Part shown: one piece after another, positions 19,089 to 29,723 of the stretch
Position numbering within the stretch: the stretch's first letter is position 1
Layout of the letters: every line of letters begins with the position of its first letter
Origin: Candidatus Krumholzibacteriota bacterium
GTDB taxonomy: Bacteria > Krumholzibacteriota > Krumholzibacteriia > JAJRXK01
Assembly (NCBI GenBank): GCA_024276305.1
Contig: JAJRXK010000005.1
Location: 61,499-125,498, forward strand
DNA length: 64,000 bases
Reading direction: 5' to 3'
The notes under the pieces: model-generated
Databases searched by the model: none
Told to the model about the DNA's origin: nothing
The model's input: the letters and a program-made list of their open reading frames with translations, nothing else
Made by a program: the position numbers and the translations under genes

Positions 19089-19301
19089 ATGGCGACAGGT
19101 GTGATCCGTTGGTTCCACGAGGGCCGCGGATACGGATTCATCGATGCCGACAATGTCAAAGGGGTTTCCGAGCCGCTGTACGTACACCACACCGAAATCC
19201 TCGGACGAGGGTATCGATCCCTCCGTGCCGGGCAGAACGTTCGATTTCAGATTCAGCTGGCCGACGGCCATTGCCGTGCGGTAGAGGTCGAAGCGATCTA
19301 G
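19089..19301 (+). CDS. Small cold-shock-domain protein
   Basis: ATGVIRWFHEGRGYGFID...LYVHHTEI: CSD RNP1/RNP2-like motifs. Confidence 0.8.
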   Translation: MATGVIRWFHEGRGYGFIDADNVKGVSEPLYVHHTEILGRGYRSLRAGQNVRFQIQLADGHCRAVEVEAI

Positions 19302-19337
19302 GCCCTCGAAGACCCAATTCTCGTCCAGTCCGTTCCC

Positions 19338-19363
19338 GCAGTTCCCGCCTCGGCGGGAACTGC
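19338..19363 (+). terminator. Strong hairpin (terminator or attenuator) between csp and secA
   Basis: GCAGTTCCCGCC-TC-GGCGGGAACTGC, perfect 12-nt arms, followed by AACTTT. Confidence 0.6.
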
Positions 19364-19421
19364 AACTTTCGATGCGTGGAATGATCCCAAGCTCCGCGCA
19401 ACAGTGAGGAAACTCATCACG

Positions 19422-22400
19422 ATGGCCATCACCAAATTGTTCTCCAAGTTCTTCAAGAGCAAGTCGGATCGGGACTATCAGAAGCTAGTACCGCTTCTGG
19501 AGTCCGTGAAGTCCTTCCGCCCCGAGATGGAGTCGCTCGACGATGCGGCACTGCAGGGGAAGACGGAGGAATTCAAGTCGAGGTTGGCCGAAGGGATGAG
19601 TCTCGACGATCTCCTGCCCGAAGCCTTCGCGGTGATCTGGGAAGCCTGTCGGCGTTTGAACGAGCGCAAGGCGAGCTGGGAGGTCATGGGCCATGAACAA
19701 GTCTGGGACATGGTCCCCTACGATGTGCAGATCATCGGCGGGATCGCTCTGCATCAGGGACGCATCGCCGAAATGGCAACCGGTGAGGGCAAGACCCTGG
19801 TCGCGACCATGCCGGTGTATTTGAATGCACTGGCTGGCCGCGGCGTGCACTTGATCACCGTCAACGACTACCTGGCCCAACGCGACAGCGAGTGGATGGG
19901 CGGTCTCTACCGCTTTCTGGGTCTGAGCGTGGGTTCGATCCGCAGTCAGATGACTCCGGCCCAGCGGCGGGAGAGCTATGCCTGCGACATCACCTACGGT
20001 ACCAACAACGAGTTCGGATTCGACTACTTGCGCGACAACATGGCAGTGCGCGTCGAAGACCTGGTCCAACGTGATCACTACTATGCCATCGTCGACGAGG
20101 TGGATTCGGTGCTCGTGGACGAGGCACGGACGCCTCTCATCATCAGTGGTCCGGTCGCCGACAGCACGGATCGATACGCAGAGCTGAAAGTCTACATCGA
20201 AAAGCTCGTGCGCCAACAGACCAAGCTCCTCAATAGCTATCTCGCCGAGATCGAGCGGGCGCTCCAGAAGGACGAGGAGCTGAGCGACGAGCTCCGGGTC
20301 AAGCTCCTGCAGGTGAGTCGAGGTGGCCCCAAGCTCCATCGATACATGAAGTTGTTGCAGAACAATCCTTCTCTGCAGGGGATCGTCACCAAGACCGAAG
20401 AAGCCTTCATGCGCGACAAGGCGATGTGGGAGGCGGACGAGGATCTCTACTACGTCATCGAGGAAAAGCAGAACACTGTCGACCTCACCGAGAAAGGGCG
20501 CGAGTCCTTCGGACATCCGGATCCTGACTTCTTCGTCCTGCCCGATCTCTCCACGGGTCTCGCGGAGATCGAGGCCGACGAGTCGCTCGACGCGGAAGAG
20601 AAAGCGAAGAAGGTCGACGAATTGCATCGGCTCTACGGCGAGCGCAACGAAGGCGTTCACAATATCGGGCAGTTGCTGAAGGCATATACACTGTTCACCA
20701 AGGACGACGAGTACGTGGTCCAGGACGGTCAGATCATGATCGTCGACGAGTTCACCGGCCGTATCATGCACGGCCGTCGCTTCAGCGACGGACTCCATTC
20801 AGCCCTCGAGGCGAAGGAGGGAGTCACGATCAAGGGCGAGACGCAGACTTATGCCACGATCACTCTGCAGAACTATTTTCGGATGTACGACAAGCTCGCG
20901 GGCATGACCGGAACGGCCGAGACCGAGGCCGCCGAGTTCCACGAGATCTACAAGCTGGATGTGATGGTGATTCCGCCCAACGTCCCGATCGCCCGAGATG
21001 ACCGCGATGACCTGATCTTCCGGACCAAGCGTGAAAAGTACAACGCCATCGTCGATGAGGTGAAGAGGCTCAGCGAGCGGGGCCTTCCAGTACTGGTGGG
21101 CACGACCACGGTGGAAGTTTCGGAGACCCTCAGTCGTCTGTTGCGACGTCAGGGGGTGCGGCACAACGTCCTCAATGCGAAGCAGCATCAGCGCGAAGCA
21201 GAGATCGTGGCCGCGGCCGGGCAGAAGGGCGCGGTGACCATCGCGACCAACATGGCGGGGCGCGGGACCGACATCAAACTGGGCGAGGGCGTGAGGGAGT
21301 GCGGCGACGATCAAGATCCGGGAGGACTCCAGATCATCGGGAGCGAGCGCCACGAGAGTCGCCGGATCGATCGGCAGTTGCGCGGCCGCGCAGGTCGACA
21401 GGGAGATCCGGGTTCGAGTGTCTTCTTCCTGAGTCTCGAAGACGATCTGATGCGTCTCTTTGCCGGCATCGACAAGATTTCTTCGCTCATGGACCGAATG
21501 AAAGTCGAGGAGGGGGAGGTCATCACCCACTCCATGGTGACCAAGGCCATCGAGCGCGCTCAGAAACGAGTGGAGGCCAACAACTTCGCCATTCGCAAGC
21601 GCCTCCTCGAGTACGACGACGTGATGAACAAGCAGCGCGAGGTCGTCTATTCGATACGCCGAGAGGCCCTCCTGGACGAAAGTTCTTCGGCCTTCACCGA
21701 GCGGATCGAAGATGCGGTGGACGACATGATCGAGGAGTACATCGATCCCAATGGCCCGGCGGACGACTGGAATTACGAGGGGCTGTCGCTGGACTTCACT
21801 TCGACCTTCTTGGTGCCTCTGCCCATTCCCGTCGAGGATCGTCTGCACGTCGGAGCCCAGGCCCTGCGGGACGAGTTGGTGAAGAGCGCCCTGGAGTCCT
21901 ATCGCAACAAGGTCAGTCGCCTGGGAGAGGGCCTGGCCCATCAGCTCGAACGCCATGTGGTTCTGCGAACCATCGACGAGTTGTGGAAGGACCACCTCCA
22001 TGAGCTCGACATTCTGCGGGGGGGGATCGGTCTGCGAGCTTACGGGCAGAAGGATCCCCTGTTGGAGTACAAGGGCGAGAGCTTCCGGATGTTCGAAGAG
22101 ATGATCGGGCGGAGCCAGCGGGAGATCGTGATGCGCTTCTTCCGGATGGAAGTGGCGGTGGGACCGCCTCAGCCTCAGGAAGTCCTCGCGGGAGGGCAGG
22201 CCTCGAAGGCAGAAGCGGGAGGACTCACCGCCTCTCCAGCCGCCAGCGCGGTGGGCACCGGAGCCGATGCGGGAGGAGCTCGACAGGTCTTCCAACAGGC
22301 TCGGGCTCAGAAAGAGGCGGCGTCGGCCTATGGTTCCTCCCAAGCCGCCGAACCGATGGTCCGGGATCAACCCAAGGTCGGACGCAACGATCCCTGTCCC

Positions 22401-22445
22401 TGCGGGAGCGGCAAGAAGTACAAGAGATGCCACGGGGCGAACTGA
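19422..22445 (+). CDS. secA: Preprotein translocase ATPase SecA
   Basis: [35 protein letters not shown]-terminal [21 protein letters not shown]. Confidence 0.97.
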   Translation: MAITKLFSKFFKSKSDRDYQKLVPLLESVKSFRPEMESLDDAALQGKTEEFKSRLAEGMSLDDLLPEAFAVIWEACRRLNERKASWEVMGHEQVWDMVPYDVQIIGGIALHQGRIAEMATGEGKTLVATMPVYLNALAGRGVHLITVNDYLAQRDSEWMGGLYRFLGLSVGSIRSQMTPAQRRESYACDITYGTNNEFGFDYLRDNMAVRVEDLVQRDHYYAIVDEVDSVLVDEARTPLIISGPVADSTDRYAELKVYIEKLVRQQTKLLNSYLAEIERALQKDEELSDELRVKLLQVSRGGPKLHRYMKLLQNNPSLQGIVTKTEEAFMRDKAMWEADEDLYYVIEEKQNTVDLTEKGRESFGHPDPDFFVLPDLSTGLAEIEADESLDAEEKAKKVDELHRLYGERNEGVHNIGQLLKAYTLFTKDDEYVVQDGQIMIVDEFTGRIMHGRRFSDGLHSALEAKEGVTIKGETQTYATITLQNYFRMYDKLAGMTGTAETEAAEFHEIYKLDVMVIPPNVPIARDDRDDLIFRTKREKYNAIVDEVKRLSERGLPVLVGTTTVEVSETLSRLLRRQGVRHNVLNAKQHQREAEIVAAAGQKGAVTIATNMAGRGTDIKLGEGVRECGDDQDPGGLQIIGSERHESRRIDRQLRGRAGRQGDPGSSVFFLSLEDDLMRLFAGIDKISSLMDRMKVEEGEVITHSMVTKAIERAQKRVEANNFAIRKRLLEYDDVMNKQREVVYSIRREALLDESSSAFTERIEDAVDDMIEEYIDPNGPADDWNYEGLSLDFTSTFLVPLPIPVEDRLHVGAQALRDELVKSALESYRNKVSRLGEGLAHQLERHVVLRTIDELWKDHLHELDILRGGIGLRAYGQKDPLLEYKGESFRMFEEMIGRSQREIVMRFFRMEVAVGPPQPQEVLAGGQASKAEAGGLTASPAASAVGTGADAGGARQVFQQARAQKEAASAYGSSQAAEPMVRDQPKVGRNDPCPCGSGKKYKRCHGAN

Positions 22446-23764
22446 CCGACTCGCAGTCGGGAAGGGTCCATGTCATTGGCGGTGGCCTGGCTGGTTGCGA
22501 GGCCGCTCTGCAACTGGCGGACCGCGGTTTTCGCGTGCGTCTCTCCGAGATGCGTCCGGTCCGGACCACTCCGGCCCATCGGAGTGAACGCCTGGGCGAG
22601 CTGGTGTGCAGCAATACCTTCAAGAGCGAACGACCGGACACCTCTTCAGGGGCTCTCAAGGCGGAGTTGGACCGATTGGGCTGCCGGCTCCTTTCGCTGG
22701 CCCGACAGGCCCGCGTGCCGGGAGGGCATGCGCTGGCCATCGATCGCGAGGTCTTTTCCGCTTTGGTGACCCAGACCATCGAATCGCATCCGGCCATCGA
22801 GGTCCACCGAGAAGAGGTCACGGAGCTCGAGGTCGGAGAAATGACCATTCTGGCCACTGGCCCCCTGACCTCGCCCGCATTGACCGAGTCGTTGGAAAAA
22901 TGGTTGGAGAACGATGGACTCTTCTTCTACGACGCCATCGCCCCGTCGGTGATGGTCGACAGCGTGGATCAGGACATCGTGTTCCGGGCCAGCCGCTACG
23001 GCAAGGGAGAGGCAGACTACTTGAACTGTCCTTTGAACAAGGATGAGTACGAGCGCTTCGTGGATGCCTTGCTGAGCGCGGAACAGGTCGAGGTCAAGGA
23101 CTTCGACAAGGCAGCCTACTTCCAGGGCTGCATGCCCATCGAAATCATCGCATCCCGAGGGCGAGAAAGTCTGCGTTTCGGCCCGATGCGACCCGTGGGA
23201 CTGGAGGATCCCAGAACCGGGCGCCGTCCCTGGGCGGTGGTGCAGTTGCGGCAGGAGACTCGAGACGGCACTCTCTACGGAATGGTTGGCTTCCAGACCC
23301 AACTCAAGTACGGAGCGCAGGCCGAGGTCTTCCGGCTCATCCCCGGACTTGCCGGAGCGGAGTTTCCCCGCTTGGGATCGTTGCATCGAAATCTCTTCGT
23401 GGACGCCCCTCGAAACCTCCGGGCCGACCTATCCCTGAAGTCGAATTCGCAGCTCTGGCTCGCGGGTCAGATCACCGGTTGCGAAGGATACATGGAGAGC
23501 GTGGCCAGCGGCTTGGTGGCCGCGCTGTCGGTGGTTCATCGGTGGCAGGGTCGCCAGTTCTTGCCTCCGCCCCGGGAGACGATGCTGGGCGCGCTGCTGT
23601 CCTATCTGCGGGACCAGACCAACTCGCGACCCCAACCCATGAATGTCAACTTCGGGCTCTTGCCTCCATTGGACGAGCCTCCCCGGAACAAGCTTCAACG
23701 CAAGCAGGCCTACGTCGAGCGAGCGGGTCGACGAATGGCGGAGTGGGTGGAGACGATCCAATGA
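22427..23764 (+). CDS. trmFO: Methylenetetrahydrofolate-tRNA-(uracil-5-)-methyltransferase TrmFO
   Basis: [38 protein letters not shown]...[10 protein letters not shown]. Confidence 0.94.
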   Translation: MPRGELTDSQSGRVHVIGGGLAGCEAALQLADRGFRVRLSEMRPVRTTPAHRSERLGELVCSNTFKSERPDTSSGALKAELDRLGCRLLSLARQARVPGGHALAIDREVFSALVTQTIESHPAIEVHREEVTELEVGEMTILATGPLTSPALTESLEKWLENDGLFFYDAIAPSVMVDSVDQDIVFRASRYGKGEADYLNCPLNKDEYERFVDALLSAEQVEVKDFDKAAYFQGCMPIEIIASRGRESLRFGPMRPVGLEDPRTGRRPWAVVQLRQETRDGTLYGMVGFQTQLKYGAQAEVFRLIPGLAGAEFPRLGSLHRNLFVDAPRNLRADLSLKSNSQLWLAGQITGCEGYMESVASGLVAALSVVHRWQGRQFLPPPRETMLGALLSYLRDQTNSRPQPMNVNFGLLPPLDEPPRNKLQRKQAYVERAGRRMAEWVETIQ

Positions 23765-24735
23765 CCGAAGCCGGCGAGAGCCCGCATCTGCGACGTTCCT
23801 GGCTCGATCATCTGCGAGCGGTCGAGGGATTGTCCCCTCGAACTCTCCAATCCTACGACAGCGATCTTCGGTCGGTGGTGAGGGCCCGGGAGGCCCGGGA
23901 CCTGTCCACGGACTGGAATCGGCTCAGCACCGATGACCTGCGCGCCTTTCTGGCTCACGAGCGAGGACGCAACATCAGTGGACGCAGCCTGGCCCGTCGC
24001 CTCGCGGCGCTGCGAAAGTTCTTCCTCTACCTCCGGGAAACCGGGGCGAGGGAGGACGATCCCACCGCGGGATTGCGTGCGCCTCGGGTCGCGCGGCGAT
24101 TGCCTCGACTGGCGAGCGAGGAGCTCGTGGCCCGTCTGCTCGAGACCCCCGACCTCGACACCGACCGCGGACTTCGGGATCGTGCAGTCCTCGAACTCCT
24201 CTATGGATGTGGAATTCGGTTGGCCGAGTTGGTGGGGCTGCGCTTGAGTGATCTGGACTTTCGGGGTGAGCTGCTTCGGGTCCGGGGCAAGGGCAACAAG
24301 GAACGGGATCTTCCTTTTCTGGGGGAGGCGAAGCGGTGGGTGAGCGCCTATCTTGAGGCGCGTCTGTCGGAGGAAAGCATTGCGGCTCTTCGAAGAGGAA
24401 GGGTCGCCGGGAGTGCGGCCGACGCGCCAGTCTTCGTGGGCCGTCAGCATCGTCCTCTTTCGAGGCGGACGGTGCAGCGCGTCGTGGAGAACGCGGTGCG
24501 GCGGGCAGTCGCCGGGAGTGGATTGTCCACTCATGATCTGCGCCACGCCTTCGCCACGCACCTCCTGGATCGAGGAGCGGATCTGAGGGGAGTGCAGGAA
24601 CTCCTCGGCCATGCGAGTCTTTCGACAACCCAGATCTACACCCACATGACCACCGCGCGACTGCGCGATGCCTACGAGATGGCGCACCCGCGGGCCACGA
24701 GGTCGCGCACCAAGAGAGAGGACGACGAACAGTGA
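23761..24735 (+). CDS. xerC: Tyrosine recombinase XerC-like
   Basis: Phage-integrase catalytic motifs [42 protein letters not shown] overlap with trmFO. Confidence 0.88.
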   Translation: MTEAGESPHLRRSWLDHLRAVEGLSPRTLQSYDSDLRSVVRAREARDLSTDWNRLSTDDLRAFLAHERGRNISGRSLARRLAALRKFFLYLRETGAREDDPTAGLRAPRVARRLPRLASEELVARLLETPDLDTDRGLRDRAVLELLYGCGIRLAELVGLRLSDLDFRGELLRVRGKGNKERDLPFLGEAKRWVSAYLEARLSEESIAALRRGRVAGSAADAPVFVGRQHRPLSRRTVQRVVENAVRRAVAGSGLSTHDLRHAFATHLLDRGADLRGVQELLGHASLSTTQIYTHMTTARLRDAYEMAHPRATRSRTKREDDEQ

Positions 24736-25289
24736 GTCCCACCATTCATGCCACCACGGTGTTGGGGGTTCGAGCCAGAGGAAGGGCCTGCATGGGCGGC
24801 GACGGTCAGGTGACCTTCGGCCAGATGACCATGAAGGCGGGAGCGAAAAAGGTGCGGACGATGGCGGGAGGAAAGGCCCTCGCGGGCTTTGCCGGGTCTG
24901 CCGCCGACGCCTTCACCCTCTTCGAGAAGTTCGAAGGGCACCTCGAGTCCATGGACGGTCAGCTCGCGCGAGCCGCGGTGGCGATGGCCAAGGAGTGGCG
25001 CAGCGACAAGATCCTGCGGCGGCTCGAGGCCATGCTGGCAGTCATGGATGCGGACCATGCCTTCATCCTCAGTGGCAACGGCGACGTGATCGAGCCCGAT
25101 GACGGTGTGCTGGCCATCGGATCGGGCAGCCCCTACGCCCTCTCTGCGGCCCGAGCTCTTCTCCGTGAAACCGACCTTGCGGCCGAGGAGATCTGCCGCA
25201 AGGCGCTGGGAATCGCGAGCGAGATCTGCATCTATACCAACGACCGCATCGAAGTGGTGACTCTCGACATGGCGGAGGGGACGACATGA
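24732..25289 (+). CDS. hslV: ATP-dependent protease peptidase subunit HslV
   Basis: [35 protein letters not shown]. Confidence 0.95.
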   Translation: MSPTIHATTVLGVRARGRACMGGDGQVTFGQMTMKAGAKKVRTMAGGKALAGFAGSAADAFTLFEKFEGHLESMDGQLARAAVAMAKEWRSDKILRRLEAMLAVMDADHAFILSGNGDVIEPDDGVLAIGSGSPYALSAARALLRETDLAAEEICRKALGIASEICIYTNDRIEVVTLDMAEGTT

Positions 25290-26722
25290 ATGAGATGGAG
25301 TTGTCGACTGCAGGGTCTTCGGAGCGGCCTGGGGTGACCGTGTCGCCGCCATTCAGAGCGGCGAGCGCAGAGGAAGATCTCACTCCCCGAAAGGTGGTCG
25401 CGGAGCTCGATCGATACATTGTCGGTCAGCACGATGCGAAGCGGGCGGTGGCGGTGGCGTTGCGCAATCGGTGGCGGCGGATGCAGGTGTCCACGCCGAT
25501 GCGCGATGAGATCATGCCCAACAACATCGTACTCATCGGACCCACGGGGGTCGGAAAGACCGAGATCGCTCGACGTTTGGCCCGTCTGGTGGCGGCTCCC
25601 TTCGTCAAGGTGGAGGCCACCAAGTTCACCGAGCGTGGCTATGTGGGGCGGGACGTCGAGTCCATGGTCCGCGATCTCGTAGAGGCCGCGGTGCAATTGG
25701 TGCGAGCGGAGCACGCCCAGCGCATCGAGTCCGCGGTCGAAGGCGCGGTCCGGGGAAGGCTTCTCGATCTGTTGCTTCCTCCTCTGCACAATCCCGCTCC
25801 GGAAACCGAAGAGCGGTGGTTGCGCAGCCGGGAGAAGCTGGGCCAACAGCTCGATGCGGGAGAACTCGAGCAGCGCAAGCTCACCCTTCAAGTGGAGCAG
25901 ACCAGTGGTCCAATGCTGGAGATATTCAGCGCGGGAGGTGGGGGCGATGACCTCATGGGATCGGGGCTGGGCGACGCATTGAAGAGCATGATCCCCAAGC
26001 GACGCAAGGAGAGGACTCTCCCCCTCGAACAGGCCCGAGAGATCCTGCGCCAAGAAGAGATTAATCGCCGGATCGACGACGATCGGGTGGCCTTCGAGGC
26101 CATCGAGAGAGCGGAGCGCAACGGCATCATCTTTCTCGACGAGATCGACAAGATCGCCAGTCGCCAGGGAGAAGTTCACGGGGCGGATGTGAGCCGGGAG
26201 GGTGTCCAACGGGATCTACTCCCCATCGTCGAGGGGAGTTCGGTGCAGACGCGATACGGCACGGTGAAGACCGACCACGTCCTGTTCATTGCGGCCGGCG
26301 CCTTCCACATGGCCAAGCCCAGCGACTTGATTCCCGAATTGCAGGGGCGATTTCCGATCCGGGTGGAACTCGAGAGTCTAGGACGCGAGGAATTCGTTCG
26401 GATTCTCCGCGAGCCCGAGAACTCTCTGCCTCGGCAGTACAGCGCGCTGTTGGCGACCGAGGGTTGTCAGCTCGAGTTCCGGGAGGACAGTTACGAAGAG
26501 CTCGCTCGCATCGCCTTCGAGGTCAACCAACGTCAGGAGAACATCGGCGCTCGTCGCCTGCACACCATCATGAGCACGCTGCTCGAAGGAATGCTCTTCG
26601 AGCTCCCGCCCGAAGTGGCGGGGGAATTGCCGCCGACCAAGGTTGTGGTCGATGGCGAATTCGTACGACAACGACTGGCAGATCTGGCCGAAGACACCGA
26701 CCTCAGCCGTTACATCCTCTGA
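25286..26722 (+). CDS. hslU: ATP-dependent protease ATPase subunit HslU
   Basis: [52 protein letters not shown]. Confidence 0.96.
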   Translation: MNEMELSTAGSSERPGVTVSPPFRAASAEEDLTPRKVVAELDRYIVGQHDAKRAVAVALRNRWRRMQVSTPMRDEIMPNNIVLIGPTGVGKTEIARRLARLVAAPFVKVEATKFTERGYVGRDVESMVRDLVEAAVQLVRAEHAQRIESAVEGAVRGRLLDLLLPPLHNPAPETEERWLRSREKLGQQLDAGELEQRKLTLQVEQTSGPMLEIFSAGGGGDDLMGSGLGDALKSMIPKRRKERTLPLEQAREILRQEEINRRIDDDRVAFEAIERAERNGIIFLDEIDKIASRQGEVHGADVSREGVQRDLLPIVEGSSVQTRYGTVKTDHVLFIAAGAFHMAKPSDLIPELQGRFPIRVELESLGREEFVRILREPENSLPRQYSALLATEGCQLEFREDSYEELARIAFEVNQRQENIGARRLHTIMSTLLEGMLFELPPEVAGELPPTKVVVDGEFVRQRLADLAEDTDLSRYIL

Positions 26723-26750
26723 CCCCAACTTTCCTCAAGGAGAGCTCCGT

Positions 26751-27674
26751 ATGTCCAAGTTGAGCACGCAGCATCTGGTGACGATCCTCGATCTGAGCCG
26801 AGAGGATGTCGATCGCATCTTCGCGACGACGAGAGAGCAGAAACCTCAGGCCCGTGAGCATCGCTTGGCCCATTCTCATCCGAATCGAACTCTGGCCTGC
26901 ATCTTCCACAAGCCCAGTCTGCGGACCCGCATCAGTTTCGAAGTTGCGGCGGGACAGCTGGGAGCCAAGTCTCTCTACATCACGGACAAGGAGATCGGTT
27001 TGGGCCAGCGCGAATCCATCGAGGACGTCGCTCGCGTCCTCTCGCGTTTCGTGGACGGCATCATGATTCGGACATTCGACCACTCTCATGTGGAGCGCTT
27101 GGCAGCGGAGGCCACGGTGCCGGTGATCAATGGACTCACGGATCTGGCACATCCCTGCCAAATCTTGGCCGATGTGTTCACCGTCGAAGAGCACCTCGGT
27201 GGGATCGAAGGTCGCAAGGTCGTATACGTAGGCGATGGCAACAACATTGCGCATTCGTGGATCAACGCGGCGGCGCTGCTGGATTTCCGGTTGGTGATCT
27301 GCACTCCGCGCGACTACGCTCCGGAGGCTTCGGTGGTCGAAGCGGCCCGGTCGAAGGGGAGCTTGGATTTGACCATCTCCCATGAGCCGGCCGAGGCGGT
27401 GCGCGATGCGGATGTGGTCTACACCGACGTCTGGGCCAGTATGGGACAGGAGGCGGAGGCCGAAGAGCGTGCGAAGATCTTCCAACCGTTTCAGGTGAAC
27501 GACGCTCTTCTCTCACACGCCAAGGACGAAGCCATCGTCCTGCATTGTCTTCCGGCGCACCGGGGCTTGGAGATCACCGACGAAGTCATGGACGGAGTCC
27601 ACAGCCGGGTGTACGACGAAGCGGAGAATCGACTGCACGTGCAGCGCGCGATCCTTCATCTCCTCATGCCCTGA
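26751..27674 (+). CDS. argF: Ornithine carbamoyltransferase
   Basis: HKPSLRTRISFEVAAGQLG, HPCQILADVFT, HCLPAHRG; ATG 26751. Confidence 0.92.
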   Translation: MSKLSTQHLVTILDLSREDVDRIFATTREQKPQAREHRLAHSHPNRTLACIFHKPSLRTRISFEVAAGQLGAKSLYITDKEIGLGQRESIEDVARVLSRFVDGIMIRTFDHSHVERLAAEATVPVINGLTDLAHPCQILADVFTVEEHLGGIEGRKVVYVGDGNNIAHSWINAAALLDFRLVICTPRDYAPEASVVEAARSKGSLDLTISHEPAEAVRDADVVYTDVWASMGQEAEAEERAKIFQPFQVNDALLSHAKDEAIVLHCLPAHRGLEITDEVMDGVHSRVYDEAENRLHVQRAILHLLMP

Positions 27675-27682
27675 GGGAGCGA

Positions 27683-28822
27683 ATGATCTCGGTAGGGATG
27701 GTCTTGGGAAGGGGTCTTGCGATCGGTCTGCTGGGGGGACTGGTGGCCTGCGCGCAGGTGGGCCGTCCGTCCGGCGGACCGGTGGACGAAACCCCTCCGG
27801 TCCTGATCAGCGCGGACCCGGGGTCGCTGGCGGTGCGTGTCGATCCGGCCGCGGATCTGCGGCTGAGTTTCACCGAGAAGATCGACCGGCGGGGTGTGGG
27901 AAGGGCCCTCACCATCATTCCCGACGTGAAACTGTCCAATCCCCACTTCGAGGATCTCGACGTCGTCTTCCGTCCGTTGCACGGGTGGCCCGCCGACACC
28001 GTGGTGGTGTGGCAACTCGCGGCGAGCCTCATGGACCGTCACCGCGTCCGCATGGGGGTGGATCGCTTCGGAGCCTTCACCACCCGAAGCGCATTCCCCT
28101 CGGGAACGATTCGGGGTCGGGCGACGGTAAGGGACACGACCATCACCGAGCTCAAAGGAGTGGTGGCCAAGCTCAGCCTTACTCCGCCCGAGGGTTCCCG
28201 GCGCGCCACTCTCTGGAGGACGGCCCGGGGCGATGCCGAGGGAAACTTTCGTCTGGATTGGCTGGACTCTCCCTCCGGACCCTACTCGCTGGAGGTCTTC
28301 GTCGATGCCAATGGCGATGGACGTGGGGGGGAGAAGGAGCGTTCGGCCCGGATCGACAGCCTTGGCCTCGCGGCCGAGGACACGCTGCTCGACCTCGGAG
28401 ATCTGCTTCTCCTCGACCGCGTGAGTCCGGTCGACATGGTCTTCTGCTCCGACGTCGAAGACAGTGTGCCCCTCGTGGTGTGGGTGGCCGAAGCTCCCCG
28501 CCTGATCTCCCCTCGGACCGCTCTAGCCGATTCCAATGGCTGTGCGCGTTTCTCTCTGACCCCCGGAGACTATGCCTGGGGAGCGTGGAAGGATCTCCAC
28601 CACGATGAGCACTGGGGGGTGGATTCGGTGGGGGTCTGGGAGGATCACCTCGAGGAGGGGATCGTCGAAGTCCTTCCCGAGTGGCCGGATACCCTGCGTC
28701 TGTCCGGTCCCATGTCGCAAGAATCGATCTCTGCGCCCGCGGATTCCGGTGCGGTCCCCGATTTCCCGGAGGAACTCCGGGCCGAGGCGCCGGAGGATTC
28801 GCTCGGTCTCTCCTCTCCTTGA
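27683..28822 (+). CDS. Lipoprotein with SbsA/Bacteroidota-style Ig-like N-terminal domain
   Basis: Lipobox LVAC; QVGRPSGGPVDETPPVLISADPGSLAVRVDPAADLRLSFTEKI. Confidence 0.7.
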   Translation: MISVGMVLGRGLAIGLLGGLVACAQVGRPSGGPVDETPPVLISADPGSLAVRVDPAADLRLSFTEKIDRRGVGRALTIIPDVKLSNPHFEDLDVVFRPLHGWPADTVVVWQLAASLMDRHRVRMGVDRFGAFTTRSAFPSGTIRGRATVRDTTITELKGVVAKLSLTPPEGSRRATLWRTARGDAEGNFRLDWLDSPSGPYSLEVFVDANGDGRGGEKERSARIDSLGLAAEDTLLDLGDLLLLDRVSPVDMVFCSDVEDSVPLVVWVAEAPRLISPRTALADSNGCARFSLTPGDYAWGAWKDLHHDEHWGVDSVGVWEDHLEEGIVEVLPEWPDTLRLSGPMSQESISAPADSGAVPDFPEELRAEAPEDSLGLSSP

Positions 28823-28847
28823 TCCGGGCTGGGGGGCGTTCTATCTT
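28819..28847 (+). promoter_or_regulatory. Promoter TTGATC-N17-TATCTT upstream of dapF
   Basis: TTGATC 28819-28824; TATCTT 28842-28847. Confidence 0.5.
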
Positions 28848-28892
28848 GGGGGTACCCCGCTGAGCAGGTCTCCGTTGCCCCGAGCTCCGTTC

Positions 28893-29723
28893 ATGAACAT
28901 TGAATTCGCGAAGATGCATGGTGCGGGCAACGATTTCGTCGTGGTCCGAGGGGCGCCCCCTCGCCCTCCGGACGATCAGGTGCTGGTGCGGGCATTGGCG
29001 GATCGCCGACGTGGGATCGGTGCCGATGGCGTTCTCTTTCTGGAGGACGGTGGAGAAGGGGGCGCCCTCTTTCGCATGCATTTCTACAACGCCGATGGAG
29101 GCAGGGCTCAACTCTGCCTCAATGGCGCGCGCTGTGTGGCCTGGAGAGCATGGCAATTGGGCTGGGTCACCAGTCAGCCCTTCTCCTTCACGACCGAAGC
29201 CTGGCGGGTGGGAGCGGAGATCCTTGTCTCCCGAGGGGGTTGTGCTCGGGTCCGTCTCCACCTTCCGAAGCCCGAGCTCGACGTGGAAGCGGTCGACCTG
29301 CCCTCCTACGCTCCGGCCGCGCAGGGCTACGCCGTGGACACTGGAGATCCTCACCTGGTGGTCGAAGTCGACGAGGGCGATCTCTCCGACGAGAGTTTTC
29401 TTGCCGTCGCCGCTCGCCTGCGTCACTGGACGGATCGGCTTCCCGCCGGCGCGAATGTCCATTTCGTGCACCGCCGCGCAGAGGATTCTTGGCGGATCCG
29501 GAGTTTCGAACGGGGAGTGGAAGCCGAAACACAGGCCTGTGGAAGCGGATGTCTCTCCGCGGTCGCGGCTCTGAGTCCCATGCCCTCCGGACCCATCGAA
29601 CTGCTGACGCAGCACGGGGACACGGTGCAGATCCTGCCCGAGGAGCGGCGGTGGATCCTCGAGGGCCCGGCGGTGTGCGTGTTCGAAGCGACCTACGCCT
29701 GGACGGGAGGGGGCTGTGATTGA
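28893..29723 (+). CDS. dapF: Diaminopimelate epimerase
   Basis: MNIEFAKMHGAGNDFVVV, LCLNGARCVA, ETQACGSGCLSA. Confidence 0.92.
   Translation: MNIEFAKMHGAGNDFVVVRGAPPRPPDDQVLVRALADRRRGIGADGVLFLEDGGEGGALFRMHFYNADGGRAQLCLNGARCVAWRAWQLGWVTSQPFSFTTEAWRVGAEILVSRGGCARVRLHLPKPELDVEAVDLPSYAPAAQGYAVDTGDPHLVVEVDEGDLSDESFLAVAARLRHWTDRLPAGANVHFVHRRAEDSWRIRSFERGVEAETQACGSGCLSAVAALSPMPSGPIELLTQHGDTVQILPEERRWILEGPAVCVFEATYAWTGGGCD

Noticed and set aside
27985-28608. Alternative-frame + strand ORFs inside genes (here 207 aa; also 9304-10290, 50898-52190 etc.)
   Set aside because: Arg/Gly/Ser/Pro-rich frame-shifted readings of real CDSs with no recognisable domains.
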